This document shows positions 40,839 to 49,209 of a stretch of 64,000 nt of DNA, piece by piece. The first letter of the stretch is position 1. Each line of letters starts with the position of its first letter. This stretch comes from Peteryoungia rhizophila (GTDB lineage: Bacteria > Pseudomonadota > Alphaproteobacteria > Rhizobiales > Rhizobiaceae): assembly GCF_004912145.1 (NCBI RefSeq), contig NZ_STGT01000001.1, forward strand, positions 372,001 through 436,000, read 5' to 3'. The notes below the pieces were generated by a model. The model saw nothing but the letters and a program-made list of their open reading frames with translations. It was not told the origin of the DNA and ran no database searches. The position numbers and the translations under genes were made by a program.

Positions 40839-42173
40839 TCATTCATCTTTATGCCCTTGCGCCGGGTGCGATGAGCCATCGCGCCAAGACAACGCGGTTT
40901 TCCATTCGTCGAGATGGGCAGGCGCAACGCGCCAGAGATCGGGCTCTGGAAGAGGAAGGCCCATGTCTTCCATGGTGGAGGCAATGTGCCGGCGAACATC
41001 AGATGTGGTTTGCTTGTAATCGGACCGGAGTGAATCCGTCCAGAAACCGATGTTCATGGTGATGGCATCGGCTGCCAATTCATCGATCCGAACCGTCACC
41101 GGGCGGTCGTCAAGCACACCCTGAACCGAAGCGACAGATCCGCGCAAACGCTCGACCAAAGCGTCCAGATCAGTGCTATAGCCGACCTGAAGCAGGACAT
41201 TGCCACGACGGATCGGATCTGCGGTGTTGTTGACAATACGCGAAGTGAAGACTTCGGCATTCGGCACCAGTGCCACGCGGCCGTCATAGGTGCGGATCTG
41301 CGTTGCACGCAGTTCGATCCGTTCGACCGAACCCTCCGTCGGTCCGACAACAATCTGATCCCCGATTTCGAACGGCCGAAGCGCCAGGATCAATAGACCA
41401 CTGACAAAATTCGACAGGATGTCCTTGAGTGCGAAACCGAGCACGAGACCGGTCAGGCCGAGTCCCGTCACCAGCGCGCCCGGACTGAACCCCAACGCAT
41501 CGGCGGCAATGAGCACTCCCAGCAGAATGAGCGAATAATACGACAGTTGCCGGATCAGGTTCTCGAGTGTTTTGTCGGCGATCCGGCGCTTGAAGAAAAC
41601 GACGAGTACGCGATTTACCCCGGAAGCGACCAGCAAGGTGGCGCCCATCACCAGCGCAGCGGCCAGCAATCGCGGAACGACGCTGATCACCGAACTCCAG
41701 GCCCGGGAAAGAACGGTTTGTAGGGCTGCCATGGTGTCAGCGAAGAACCCGCCGCCGAAACCCTCACGGCGATCGACAGCATCTCGAAGGCCCGTTTCGA
41801 TCGCAGTTGCCCAGCGGCCTGCCAGGGTATCGATGTCGGTAAGGCTGTCTTCTGCATCGATCGGCGAGACGGTCGTGATCCGAACACCCGCTACCACGAC
41901 GATACGCTCATCTCCCGAAGCTTCGACGGCAGCCTTCGGGACAGTTTCGAGCGCTCTGACCAAGACGCGAAGCCGCTGTTCCACCCGTCGAGCCCGTTCT
42001 TCAGCGCGAAGGGAATCGCTTGAGCTGACTGAGAATAGAGCGCGGCCGTCCAGCCTTACGGTGTCCGCATCCTCCTGCGCCGCGGCCCGATTTGCCAGAA
42101 CCAAGAGGAGCCCGAGGAACATCGTGGCCACCAGCAGGCTGAACCGCCTGCCAGCGCCGGCAGTCTCAGGCAT
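40839..42173 (-). CDS. MscS-family mechanosensitive channel
   Basis: 444 aa. A signal peptide-like start (LLVATMFLGLLLVLANRAAA) is followed by a periplasmic region of about 120 residues, then three to four helices. The MscS pore pattern (SPGALVTGLGLTGLVLGFAL, then KDILSNFVSGLLILALRPFEIGD) and the beta domain (VERIELRATQIRTYDGRVAL, PNAEVFTSRIVNNT) are clear. It releases solutes on osmotic downshift. The ATG at 42173 overlaps the stop of a 28-residue membrane peptide (TGATG), so translation is coupled. The symmetric EcfG-like promoter about 155 bases upstream suggests stress control. Confidence 0.9.
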   Translation of the reverse strand: MPETAGAGRRFSLLVATMFLGLLLVLANRAAAQEDADTVRLDGRALFSVSSSDSLRAEERARRVEQRLRVLVRALETVPKAAVEASGDERIVVVAGVRITTVSPIDAEDSLTDIDTLAGRWATAIETGLRDAVDRREGFGGGFFADTMAALQTVLSRAWSSVISVVPRLLAAALVMGATLLVASGVNRVLVVFFKRRIADKTLENLIRQLSYYSLILLGVLIAADALGFSPGALVTGLGLTGLVLGFALKDILSNFVSGLLILALRPFEIGDQIVVGPTEGSVERIELRATQIRTYDGRVALVPNAEVFTSRIVNNTADPIRRGNVLLQVGYSTDLDALVERLRGSVASVQGVLDDRPVTVRIDELAADAITMNIGFWTDSLRSDYKQTTSDVRRHIASTMEDMGLPLPEPDLWRVAPAHLDEWKTALSWRDGSSHPAQGHKDE

Positions 42174-42259
42174 CAGAAGATCAGCATCAGGAGAAGAACC
42201 ACCACGGCCAAACCGATGAGAAAGATGACACCGATGGTGCCGCCGAGAAACTTGAGCAT
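42173..42259 (-). CDS. 28-residue membrane peptide coupled to mscS-type channel
   Basis: MLKFLGGTIGVIFLIGLAVV followed by VLLLMLIF: a single membrane helix with only one charged residue (Lys3). GGAG lies eight bases before the ATG. The stop overlaps the channel's ATG as TGATG, an arrangement for coupled translation. It is too short for most gene finders, yet position, ribosome site and hydrophobicity are convincing. It may modulate the channel or act as a leader peptide setting its translation. Confidence 0.65.
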   Translation of the reverse strand: MLKFLGGTIGVIFLIGLAVVVLLLMLIF

Positions 42260-42326
42260 GACTATTCTCCTTTGCCAAATTGAACTGGGGAAGCGGCGAG
42301 CCTTTTGAACTTCGCGTCCCATCGAG

Positions 42327-42354
42327 GGAACAGGTTCGGGGGACACATAGTTCC
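42327..42354. promoter_or_regulatory. Symmetric divergent EcfG-type promoter
   Basis: AGGGAAC (42325-42331) and GTTCCCT (42350-42356) form a perfect dyad around 18 bases. Read on either strand it gives GGAAC-N18-GTT, so one site can serve both directions: leftwards to the small peptide/mscS unit (42259) and rightwards to the genes starting at 42425 and 42567. The spacing is one base longer than in the other sites here, but it is within the GGAAC-N16/17-cGTT range reported for EcfG-type sigma factors. Confidence 0.55.
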
Positions 42355-42424
42355 CTCCAGACGGAGACGCGGCTGGACAAACTTCAAGGAAATGCGCGCC
42401 CCGAAATCAAACAGGTCCGCCACG

Positions 42425-42616
42425 ATGCGCGAGATCCCCGACCGTAGGCGCGCCGAACGCTTTGCCGCGACGATGGTGCCAGTCGCCATCCTTGGCACTG
42501 TCGCGATCGTGACTTTGGCCAGCTTCGCGGGTGGGACCATCGCGCTGGATGAGAAACGGAGACAGGATGACAGAGCAGACAGCCGGGCAGAAGAGCAGCG
42601 GCTCGACAATGACTAG
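42425..42616 (+). CDS. Small membrane protein, 63 aa (uncertain)
   Basis: MREIPDRRRAERFAATMVPV and a single hydrophobic helix (VAILGTVAIVTLASFAGGTI), then a charged tail ending RLDND. The reading frame overlaps the AI-2E gene start by 50 bases. No ribosome site is convincing, and an upstream ATG at 42305 would add a basic segment. The helix-and-tail shape and the promoter about 70 bases upstream give modest support. It may be real or may be a shadow of the leader region. Confidence 0.4.
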   Translation: MREIPDRRRAERFAATMVPVAILGTVAIVTLASFAGGTIALDEKRRQDDRADSRAEEQRLDND

Positions 42617-43655
42617 CTGGGGACGTCGCCCGATTTCGGTAACACTGGTCTTCGCAAGCCTTCTTATTCTTCTCTTGCTTCTACCGCACACGGTTCTGAT
42701 GATTTTTGGGGGCCTGCTGCTCGCTATCCTCCTTCGCTCATGTGGTGTCGCAGTCGGCAGGTTGCTTTCTATCGGCCCGGGCTGGGGCGTTGCAGTCTGT
42801 CTCGTCAGCGGCGTGTTATTGTTGTCTGCGGGAGGTGCCGCAATCGCGCCTGCCATCTCCGAACAGGTGGATGAGCTTTGGCGACAGGTTCCAGAAACTC
42901 TGGACAGCCTCAAGTCATCAGTCGAGGAATATGCCTGGGGCCGCGAAGCCTTGGAGCGGGCCAGCGAGGTCGAGGTCTTTTCATCGGCCTCCGGTGGAAC
43001 CGCAACCCGCGCCGTCTCATCCATCTTTGGCTATGCCGGCAGCTCTGTCCTGCTGGTGTTCATCGCGCTTTACGGAGCCTTCGATCCGCATACCTACAAG
43101 CGAGGTTTTCTGAAGCTTTTCGCTCCCTCCGCTCGACCGAGGGCCGAAAGCGTTCTGTCGAATTCGGTTCAAACGCTGCAGAGCTGGCTGTCTGCGCAAT
43201 TGATCTCGATGACGGTCGTCGGAGTGCTGACAGGTCTCGGATTATGGTTCATCGGGATACCACTCGCCCTCGTTCTCGGGTTGATAGCGGGGCTGCTCGC
43301 TTTCATACCGAACCTCGGGCCAGTTCTGGCAGCAACACCCGGTCTTCTGCTCGCCGTGCCTGACGGAATGAACACGGTCCTCATGGTCCTCGGGGTCTAT
43401 CTGGTGGTTCAGACGCTAGAGAGCTACATCATCACGCCGCTGGTCCAGAAGGAGAAGGTCTCGCTTCCCCCTCTCCTCGTGATCTGTTCACAGCTCGCCT
43501 TTGGATCACTCTTCGGCATCGTGGGCCTCGCGCTCGCAACGCCCCTGACGGCACTTGGTATGCAATTGGTCAACGATCTCTACATCGATGACTATCTAGA
43601 GCGCGAGCATGACACGGAAGAGCGCGCAGCCCCCATCCCAGTCACCGACCGATAG
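42567..43655 (+). CDS. AI-2E family membrane permease
   Basis: 362 aa, from MTEQTAGQKSSG with GGAGACAGG at the start. About eight helices: two at the N-terminus (SVTLVFASLLILLLLLPHTV, LMIFGGLLLAILL), a helical cytoplasmic section, then GVLTGLGLWFIGIPLALVLG, LIAGLLAFIPNLGPVLA and the terminal FGIVGLALATPLTALGM. This is the AI-2E exporter family, like the gene at 24267 but diverged. The symmetric EcfG-like site upstream suggests stress control. The substrate is unknown. Confidence 0.87.
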   Translation: MTEQTAGQKSSGSTMTSWGRRPISVTLVFASLLILLLLLPHTVLMIFGGLLLAILLRSCGVAVGRLLSIGPGWGVAVCLVSGVLLLSAGGAAIAPAISEQVDELWRQVPETLDSLKSSVEEYAWGREALERASEVEVFSSASGGTATRAVSSIFGYAGSSVLLVFIALYGAFDPHTYKRGFLKLFAPSARPRAESVLSNSVQTLQSWLSAQLISMTVVGVLTGLGLWFIGIPLALVLGLIAGLLAFIPNLGPVLAATPGLLLAVPDGMNTVLMVLGVYLVVQTLESYIITPLVQKEKVSLPPLLVICSQLAFGSLFGIVGLALATPLTALGMQLVNDLYIDDYLEREHDTEERAAPIPVTDR

Positions 43656-43863
43656 GTGCCACCTGATTATCCGCGGCAACGTTCCTGCTATTCTTTCGTA
43701 GCCACTTGATCAGACCGCGGCGCCACGAACGCCGGAGGGCCTGGGGCAGCCTCAACGCCTAGAGACAACGGCTGACAGCGCCATTAAGCATGGATAAAAA
43801 TGCTCCAATGCGGAACCACAATCCAGCTCCAAATACCCAGCCGACTGTACCAATGGGGAAGCT

Positions 43864-45741
43864 TCAAGGGAAAGGCAGCGCCTCCGCCTCGCTTGCTGCC
43901 CGAACCTTATCGCGCCCCGCTGCTTTCGCTGCATAAAGGGCCTCGTCGCACTTGCGGAGCAGGTGCTGAGGATCGCTCATGTTTTGGGCCAGTGTGCCTA
44001 TACCGATAGAAACAGTTACGCGGCCTTTCGGACTAGAGAGGTGCGGAATATCGAGCATGCGCACACCTGCGGCCAATCGGCCCGCGATAGCGTGTGCTTC
44101 TTCTTCGGATGATCGCGGGAGAATAACGGCGAATTCCTCTCCCCCATATCGCGCAACGAGATCCAGTTCGGTACGACATGCCTGCTGAAGGACCCTTGCC
44201 ACCTCTCGAAGAACCTCATCACCGGCGGGGTGGCCGTACGTGTCGTTGTAGGCTTTGAAGTGATCAACATCGATCATCAGAAGAGACAATTCGCTCGACG
44301 CCTTACGACAGCTTTGGAAGATCTCCACCAATTGTTTGTCAAATATCCGCCGATTGGCGAGATCAGTTAATCCGTCTTTGCTGGCAAAGCGTTCAAGCTG
44401 CGTGACAGCCGCCTTCTTCTCACTGATGTCCGAGTACAGTGTGACCCAACCCCCATCACCGAGCACCCGTGTGGTCTTTGAGACGGACCGCCCATCATTC
44501 AGCACCAGCTCAGAAGCTGCTGCCGACTGACTGCGCTCCACCTCATCGTCAACCCATGACAGCGGGGAGACATCGGGCGGAATCCTTATCTGGCCACGCA
44601 AAACGCCTGCCGTCAGCAATTCCGCCAGCGTACGCCCCCGACACGTCTCGTTATCTACATACGGAAAAAACTCCAAATACCGCGAGTTCCACATCACCAG
44701 CCGGCACTCGCGGTCAAACATTGCGAGCCCATCAGCCATCTCAGCCATCGCGGTCTCCAACAGAACCTGTGCAGAAAGCAGTTCTGCCTGGATCAATTTT
44801 TGAGAGGTCACATCCGATGTATGACTGACTATGCCTCTAAGGTTTCCAGCTTCATCAAAATAGGGTGCCTTGATCGTGCTGAGCCAGACGGTTTGCCCGT
44901 GTCGGTCGAACTGCTGTTCGAGTACGACTGGATTGCGCCTTTCAATGAATGCCTGCTCCTGCCGCCAGAGTTCGGCGGCTTCCTCTGGTTTGTAGTAATC
45001 GAAATCCGACTTGCCCACCATGTCGGCCGAGTCTGCCGCTCCCATCAATCTTGCGGTAGCTTCATTTGCGATCAGGAAGCGGCCTTCCAGGTCCTTGACA
45101 CTGAGAGCGTCCGGAAGTGCACTCACAATTTGTCGGTGAAGAGCGTTGAGCTTGGCGTTTTCACGTCGCAAGCTATCGATGCGAACAAAGAAACCTGAGA
45201 TCAATGTTGCCAAGAAGTTTAGAAACAGAAGCACGTAATGCGCGTTTTCCTGGCTGATTTGTAGCCGGATGCTTGGCGGTATCAAGAACAACACTAGGAA
45301 CGCAATGCCAGCACTCAGTGCACTGAACACCACAACGTCAGGCGTCCGATTGAATCCGCGCTTTACGAACAGATAGCCAATTGTTGCCACGGCGAACGCC
45401 AACCATATCCCGACCAGGCCAAGCGCCGCGCCAGCCCCACCCAGCCAGATACGGGAGGCAGACGCGATACCGGCAGCCACCGCCGCCCCAATTGGTCCGG
45501 AGATAAGGCCCACGACAGCGATAGGAACGATGCGCAGATCGAAGCGAAAACCGTCGATCAACTCACCAGGCATGTGCATCAACAAGGCAGCCGTTGCGCC
45601 AAAGAGGATGCCACTGGCAAGTTTACGCGCAACAGTCAGGTCACCCTGAACCCGATCCCGTATGAGAGAACAGAGCGTGAGCGTGAGGCTGATCACGCCC
45701 AACTGCGCCAGAAACGTGATCAACAGGTGAGAGAACTGCAT
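43864..45741 (-). CDS. Membrane diguanylate cyclase (5TM sensor, PAS, GGDEF)
   Basis: 625 aa from the ATG at 45741 (AGGG upstream). A GTG at 45759 overlapping the chemoreceptor stop is an alternative. Residues about 10-190 are a 5TMR_LYT-like sensor of six hydrophobic stretches. Two PAS domains follow (about 215-330 and 340-440). The GGDEF domain has RYGGEEFAVILPRS, the intact active-site form, preceded by DVDHFKAYNDTYGHPAGDEV. It should make c-di-GMP at the membrane. The GGDEF-EAL gene at 1-1341 and the PilZ gene are far away in the window. Confidence 0.9.
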   Translation of the reverse strand: MQFSHLLITFLAQLGVISLTLTLCSLIRDRVQGDLTVARKLASGILFGATAALLMHMPGELIDGFRFDLRIVPIAVVGLISGPIGAAVAAGIASASRIWLGGAGAALGLVGIWLAFAVATIGYLFVKRGFNRTPDVVVFSALSAGIAFLVLFLIPPSIRLQISQENAHYVLLFLNFLATLISGFFVRIDSLRRENAKLNALHRQIVSALPDALSVKDLEGRFLIANEATARLMGAADSADMVGKSDFDYYKPEEAAELWRQEQAFIERRNPVVLEQQFDRHGQTVWLSTIKAPYFDEAGNLRGIVSHTSDVTSQKLIQAELLSAQVLLETAMAEMADGLAMFDRECRLVMWNSRYLEFFPYVDNETCRGRTLAELLTAGVLRGQIRIPPDVSPLSWVDDEVERSQSAAASELVLNDGRSVSKTTRVLGDGGWVTLYSDISEKKAAVTQLERFASKDGLTDLANRRIFDKQLVEIFQSCRKASSELSLLMIDVDHFKAYNDTYGHPAGDEVLREVARVLQQACRTELDLVARYGGEEFAVILPRSSEEEAHAIAGRLAAGVRMLDIPHLSSPKGRVTVSIGIGTLAQNMSDPQHLLRKCDEALYAAKAAGRDKVRAASEAEALPFP

Positions 45742-45755
45742 GGAGCTTTGCCCTG

Positions 45756-47633
45756 TCACGCAGCGTTTCTGGCCCGACCGATTACCTCTCCACCTTTAAC
45801 AGATCCTGCCTCACGCTCGGTTTGATTTCCGTCCCGAACCTTTGATCGCCGGTTCAGCACAAAGCTGTTTACTAATCCCGACAAATGCGTGGACGCCGAA
45901 GACAGCGTGTGACTGAGAGCAGTTGTCTCTTCGACCATCGCAGCGTTTTGTTGCGTCATCTGGTCTAGCTCATTCACGGCGATGCTGATCTGCTTCAACC
46001 CTGAAGACTGTTCAACCGCAGCCGTCGAGATCGCATCGATGTTCCGGTCGATCGAAGAGACAAAGCTATCGATGCGGGCAAGGGCGTGACCGGTTTCGTC
46101 GACAAGCTTGACGCCAACCGTCACCTGCTGACCGGAATTCGACACGAGCGATTTGATCTCTTTGGCAGCGACCGCGGAGCGTTGCGCAAGCTCACGGACT
46201 TCCTGAGCAACGACGGCAAACCCCTTGCCCGCATCCCCTGCCCTTGCAGCCTCAACTCCGGCATTGAGAGCCAGCAAATTTGTCTGGAATGCAATCTCGT
46301 CGATCACTCCAATGATTTGCCCGATCTCCGTTGCGGATTGCGCAATGTTCTTCATCGCCTCAATCGCATTCTGAACGACCCGGCCTGAGTCTTCGGTGCA
46401 GAGCTTTGCATCGGCGACCAGCTTGCGCGTCTCAGTACTACGCTCCGAGGATTGAGCGACCGTAACGGCAACCTGTTCAAGAGCTGCAGATGTTTCTTCC
46501 AGAGAAGCTGCCTGCTGCTCCGTGCGCTTGGCAAGGTTGTCAGACGCTGAGCGCATCTCCAGCCCGTTCTCGTGGATGGCTTGCGTCGTTTCGAGAACCT
46601 GCACGAGTGTGACCTGGAAGGCATCGAGCGCATTGTTGAAATCGTGCCGAAGCGGCTCGAAGTCCGACATGAACGGGTCATCGATCGTGAAGCGAATGTT
46701 GCATTGCGCGAGCCGGGCAAGGCCCGCCCCGAGCGTCTCGACCACATTCGAGAGCGCCTCGGCCTGCTCGGCCATATCGGCCGCGCGGCGTTGCTGTTCA
46801 TCGGCGGCTGTCGCTCGCATTTCTTCCGACTCCAGGCGCATGCGTTTGCGCTCAAGAGCGGCCTGGCGGAATACTTCGACGGAATGTGCGATCTCACCGA
46901 TCTCGTCACTTCTGCCGGCGAACGGCACTTCCTTCGTCAGGTCTCCACCCGCCAAATGCGCCATGTAACCCGAGATTGCCTTCAACGGATTGATGGCACG
47001 CCGGCGGAAATACCAGATCCCGGCGATGAACAAGAACACGGAGAACCCACTGCCTACAATCGCAAGGCGCTCGAGCGATGCCGACTGGACGGCGGCCGCG
47101 TTCTCTTCTGCGACCAAGTGTGCGTTGGCCATCTGGACGAGTTCCCGAACCGCTGCGTCATGCGCCCAGAACTTTTCTCCCAGCTCCTTGATGGCACTTT
47201 GAATGCCTTCAGCGTCCCCGGAGCCGACTGCGGCTTGGAAACGCTCCTGATAAGCCTGCCAAAACACGTCACCCCGGACCAGGACATCCTCCGCCAGCTT
47301 TCTCTTCAGACCGTCGGGCAGGTCGGACGCCTGCCAATAGGCGCGTCGCGTTTTGTAATCGGATGCCAGTGCATCGATCTTCGCCGCAGACTGTACCGCC
47401 TTTGTAGGATCGAGCGCTGCTTCACTCGCCAGCATGTATGCCTCAACCAGATACAGCGGCGGAGGCAGAATATCTGCAACCAGGTCCTTTCCATCGATGA
47501 TCCCGTTATAAATCGGTCCCTTTACCTTCAACTGAGCAAGGGTGTGACTTTGCAGGCCGATGGAAGTGACAAGACCGACGACGACGACGACGGCAAAACT
47601 GAGAAGCAGGCGTGCGATGGTGATTTTCGACAT
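45756..47633 (-). CDS. Methyl-accepting chemotaxis protein
   Basis: 625 aa. One helix at about 9-28 and another near 190-212 bracket a periplasmic ligand region of about 160 residues that is helical and resembles a four-helix bundle. A HAMP domain follows ([20 protein letters not shown]). The signalling domain has the hairpin tip [20 protein letters not shown], then [19 protein letters not shown]. No C-terminal receptor pentapeptide for CheR/CheB is evident. It senses an unknown extracellular compound. The diguanylate cyclase gene follows immediately, so the two may be co-transcribed. Confidence 0.92.
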   Translation of the reverse strand: MSKITIARLLLSFAVVVVVGLVTSIGLQSHTLAQLKVKGPIYNGIIDGKDLVADILPPPLYLVEAYMLASEAALDPTKAVQSAAKIDALASDYKTRRAYWQASDLPDGLKRKLAEDVLVRGDVFWQAYQERFQAAVGSGDAEGIQSAIKELGEKFWAHDAAVRELVQMANAHLVAEENAAAVQSASLERLAIVGSGFSVFLFIAGIWYFRRRAINPLKAISGYMAHLAGGDLTKEVPFAGRSDEIGEIAHSVEVFRQAALERKRMRLESEEMRATAADEQQRRAADMAEQAEALSNVVETLGAGLARLAQCNIRFTIDDPFMSDFEPLRHDFNNALDAFQVTLVQVLETTQAIHENGLEMRSASDNLAKRTEQQAASLEETSAALEQVAVTVAQSSERSTETRKLVADAKLCTEDSGRVVQNAIEAMKNIAQSATEIGQIIGVIDEIAFQTNLLALNAGVEAARAGDAGKGFAVVAQEVRELAQRSAVAAKEIKSLVSNSGQQVTVGVKLVDETGHALARIDSFVSSIDRNIDAISTAAVEQSSGLKQISIAVNELDQMTQQNAAMVEETTALSHTLSSASTHLSGLVNSFVLNRRSKVRDGNQTEREAGSVKGGEVIGRARNAA

Positions 47634-48198
47634 AAAGATCCCCTGAGGCGCCGAACGAGATTGGGGATCATTAGAATCAGAATTCTCTAAATTCTCGTTA
47701 GCTTAAAAACTGACAAACGCCAAGATTGACTGCGGCTTTCGTCGCATACAGTGAAGGCTAATCTCACCACTTCCAGATAGGCGGGAGACCTAGCGGCCAG
47801 CCTCGAGCGAACGACACTACGGCCCTGTCCGCTTACGCCCGTCGCGATTGCGCCGCCAGGCCCAGAATCCGAAATTCGCGGGCAGGCCGGAAGAGCTATG
47901 GTCAGCTAGGACACCGTGATCAGTTCCGGTATTCTCGTTAAGAAGGAGCGAACCTCGGCAAGGCGATAGAAACGGCGCGCCGTTTCCTCGGCATCGCGAC
48001 CTGTGGGGCGACGCCCATCCTCTGATAGGTTGGGCAGAAAGCTCTTGCCCTCAAAGGTTAGGACCTTGCCCTGATCCGTGACGATACCCGATCGTTCAAT
48101 TTCCTGAGACGCAGTCGTCGCGACCTTTACTTTCCTGTCTTCAACGAGGCTTACTAGTCTCCTGGGTGTCCGGCCAGCGCATACGGAGCGGAGTACAG
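47634..48198. other. Intergenic stretch with a possible gene remnant
   Basis: 565 bases between the chemoreceptor and the sigma-factor gene. The left part (47634-47905) shows no gene, only short AT-rich palindromes such as AGAATTCT. The right part carries a codon-biased minus-strand frame described separately (47906-48160). Promoters for the two divergent genes must lie here, but I cannot place them. Confidence 0.5.
47906..48160 (-). pseudogene. Start-less coding-like fragment
   Basis: One minus-strand frame runs without a stop from just after a TGA near 48206 to TAG at 47906. Its codons have the third-position GC bias of real genes (for example GCC GAG GAA ACG GCG CGC CGT TTC). The translated part includes EIERSGIVTDQGKVLTFEGK, then FLPNLSEDGRRPTGRDAEE and ends EVRSFLTRIPELITVS. 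No ATG, GTG or TTG occurs in the first codons. This looks like the tail of a truncated gene rather than an intact one; a frameshift in the upstream part is also possible. I do not recognise the family. Confidence 0.35.
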
Positions 48199-48891
48199 AT
48201 GAGCTTCACATTCTTCGTTGCAGCAGTCGGCTTTGGCCTGCGCATTCATGCGGACGGACTGTTTCTCGATCAGCTTCGCAATGGAGATCCCGAAGCCCTT
48301 CGTCTTCTCGTCGAACGCCATCATGCGGCCCTTGTCGGTCTGGCGCAGACCATTGTGAAGAATCGGGCAACGGCCGAAGACGTTGCACAGGAAACCTGGC
48401 TTTCGGTCATTGCCAACATTTCCCGGTTCGAAGGCAAGGCAGCACTGTCGACCTGGATCATCGCGATTTTGTTCAACAAGGCCAAAACCTACGCCAAGCG
48501 CGAAGGACGTTACGCACCGCTCGCCGAGGAAAACGACCAGGGCGACGAGAACGATCACGTATCTGCATCGAAGTTCGATGCTACAGGCCACTGGATCGAT
48601 GCACCGCGCTCATTCGACGGCCTGAACCCGGAGCGGATTTTTGCCGGGCGACAGTTGTGGAACCATGTTCGCGAGATGATCGATCGACTTCCGCCCGCGC
48701 AGAAAGCGGTTCTCATCATGCGGGATGTCGAAGGTCAGGACGCCGCGAAAACCTGCGAGCTACTCGACCTCAGCCCGGAGAACCAGCGCGTCATGCTGCA
48801 CCGCGCCCGGACCCGTATCCGCAACGAGATCGAGGCACTGCTTCTCGGAAAGAATGCAGAACATCACGCAAGCGTGAGAGGAATGCTGTAA
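48199..48891 (+). CDS. ECF-like RNA polymerase sigma factor
   Basis: 230 aa from MSFTFFVAAVG, with GGAG eight bases upstream; the first 20 residues are hydrophobic and the start could be later. The sigma-2 region has LLVERHHAALVGLAQTIVKN, AEDVAQETW and FEGKAALSTWIIAILFNKAK. Sigma-4 has RLPPAQKAVLIMRDVEGQDA, then LLDLSPENQRVMLHRARTRI. A longer-than-usual linker separates the two. Zinc-finger anti-sigma, TPR and membrane-protein genes follow. This suggests a self-contained signalling unit whose stimulus is unknown. Confidence 0.88.
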   Translation: MSFTFFVAAVGFGLRIHADGLFLDQLRNGDPEALRLLVERHHAALVGLAQTIVKNRATAEDVAQETWLSVIANISRFEGKAALSTWIIAILFNKAKTYAKREGRYAPLAEENDQGDENDHVSASKFDATGHWIDAPRSFDGLNPERIFAGRQLWNHVREMIDRLPPAQKAVLIMRDVEGQDAAKTCELLDLSPENQRVMLHRARTRIRNEIEALLLGKNAEHHASVRGML

Positions 48892-48957
48892 CGTTCCCGG
48901 TCAAGCCAAGTCTTACGGGCAGAACCCGACCGGGTTTAGACCAAGAGGCGAACGGCA

Positions 48958-49209
48958 TTGCTAAGTTGCAGAGAAATTCCAGAGATTGCCAGCGACTATA
49001 TAAATCGCGAGGGTTCCACGCGGACCCGGATGATGATGTCTCTTCATCTGGCGCAATGTAGAAACTGCAGAAGCTATGTTGGCGGGCTGAAGATCACAAG
49101 GAACCTGATCTCCGAGAGTGTTCGGGGACCCGTACCCGATGAACTCCTGCAAACGCTTGGTCTCAAAAATCCGGATCGTGATGGTTCTTTCAAGGAGCCG
49201 AACGAATGA
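48958..49209 (+). CDS. Zinc-finger anti-sigma factor (zf-HC2 type), small
   Basis: 83 aa from a TTG start about nine bases after GAGGCG. The zinc-binding set C4, H30, C34 and C37 (MLSCREI and HLAQCRNC) matches the ZAS fold of anti-sigma factors. There is no membrane segment, so it is a soluble anti-sigma, probably redox- or ligand-released. It comes 66 bases after the sigma-factor stop, and its own stop overlaps the TPR gene start by ATGA. Confidence 0.75.
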   Translation: MLSCREIPEIASDYINREGSTRTRMMMSLHLAQCRNCRSYVGGLKITRNLISESVRGPVPDELLQTLGLKNPDRDGSFKEPNE

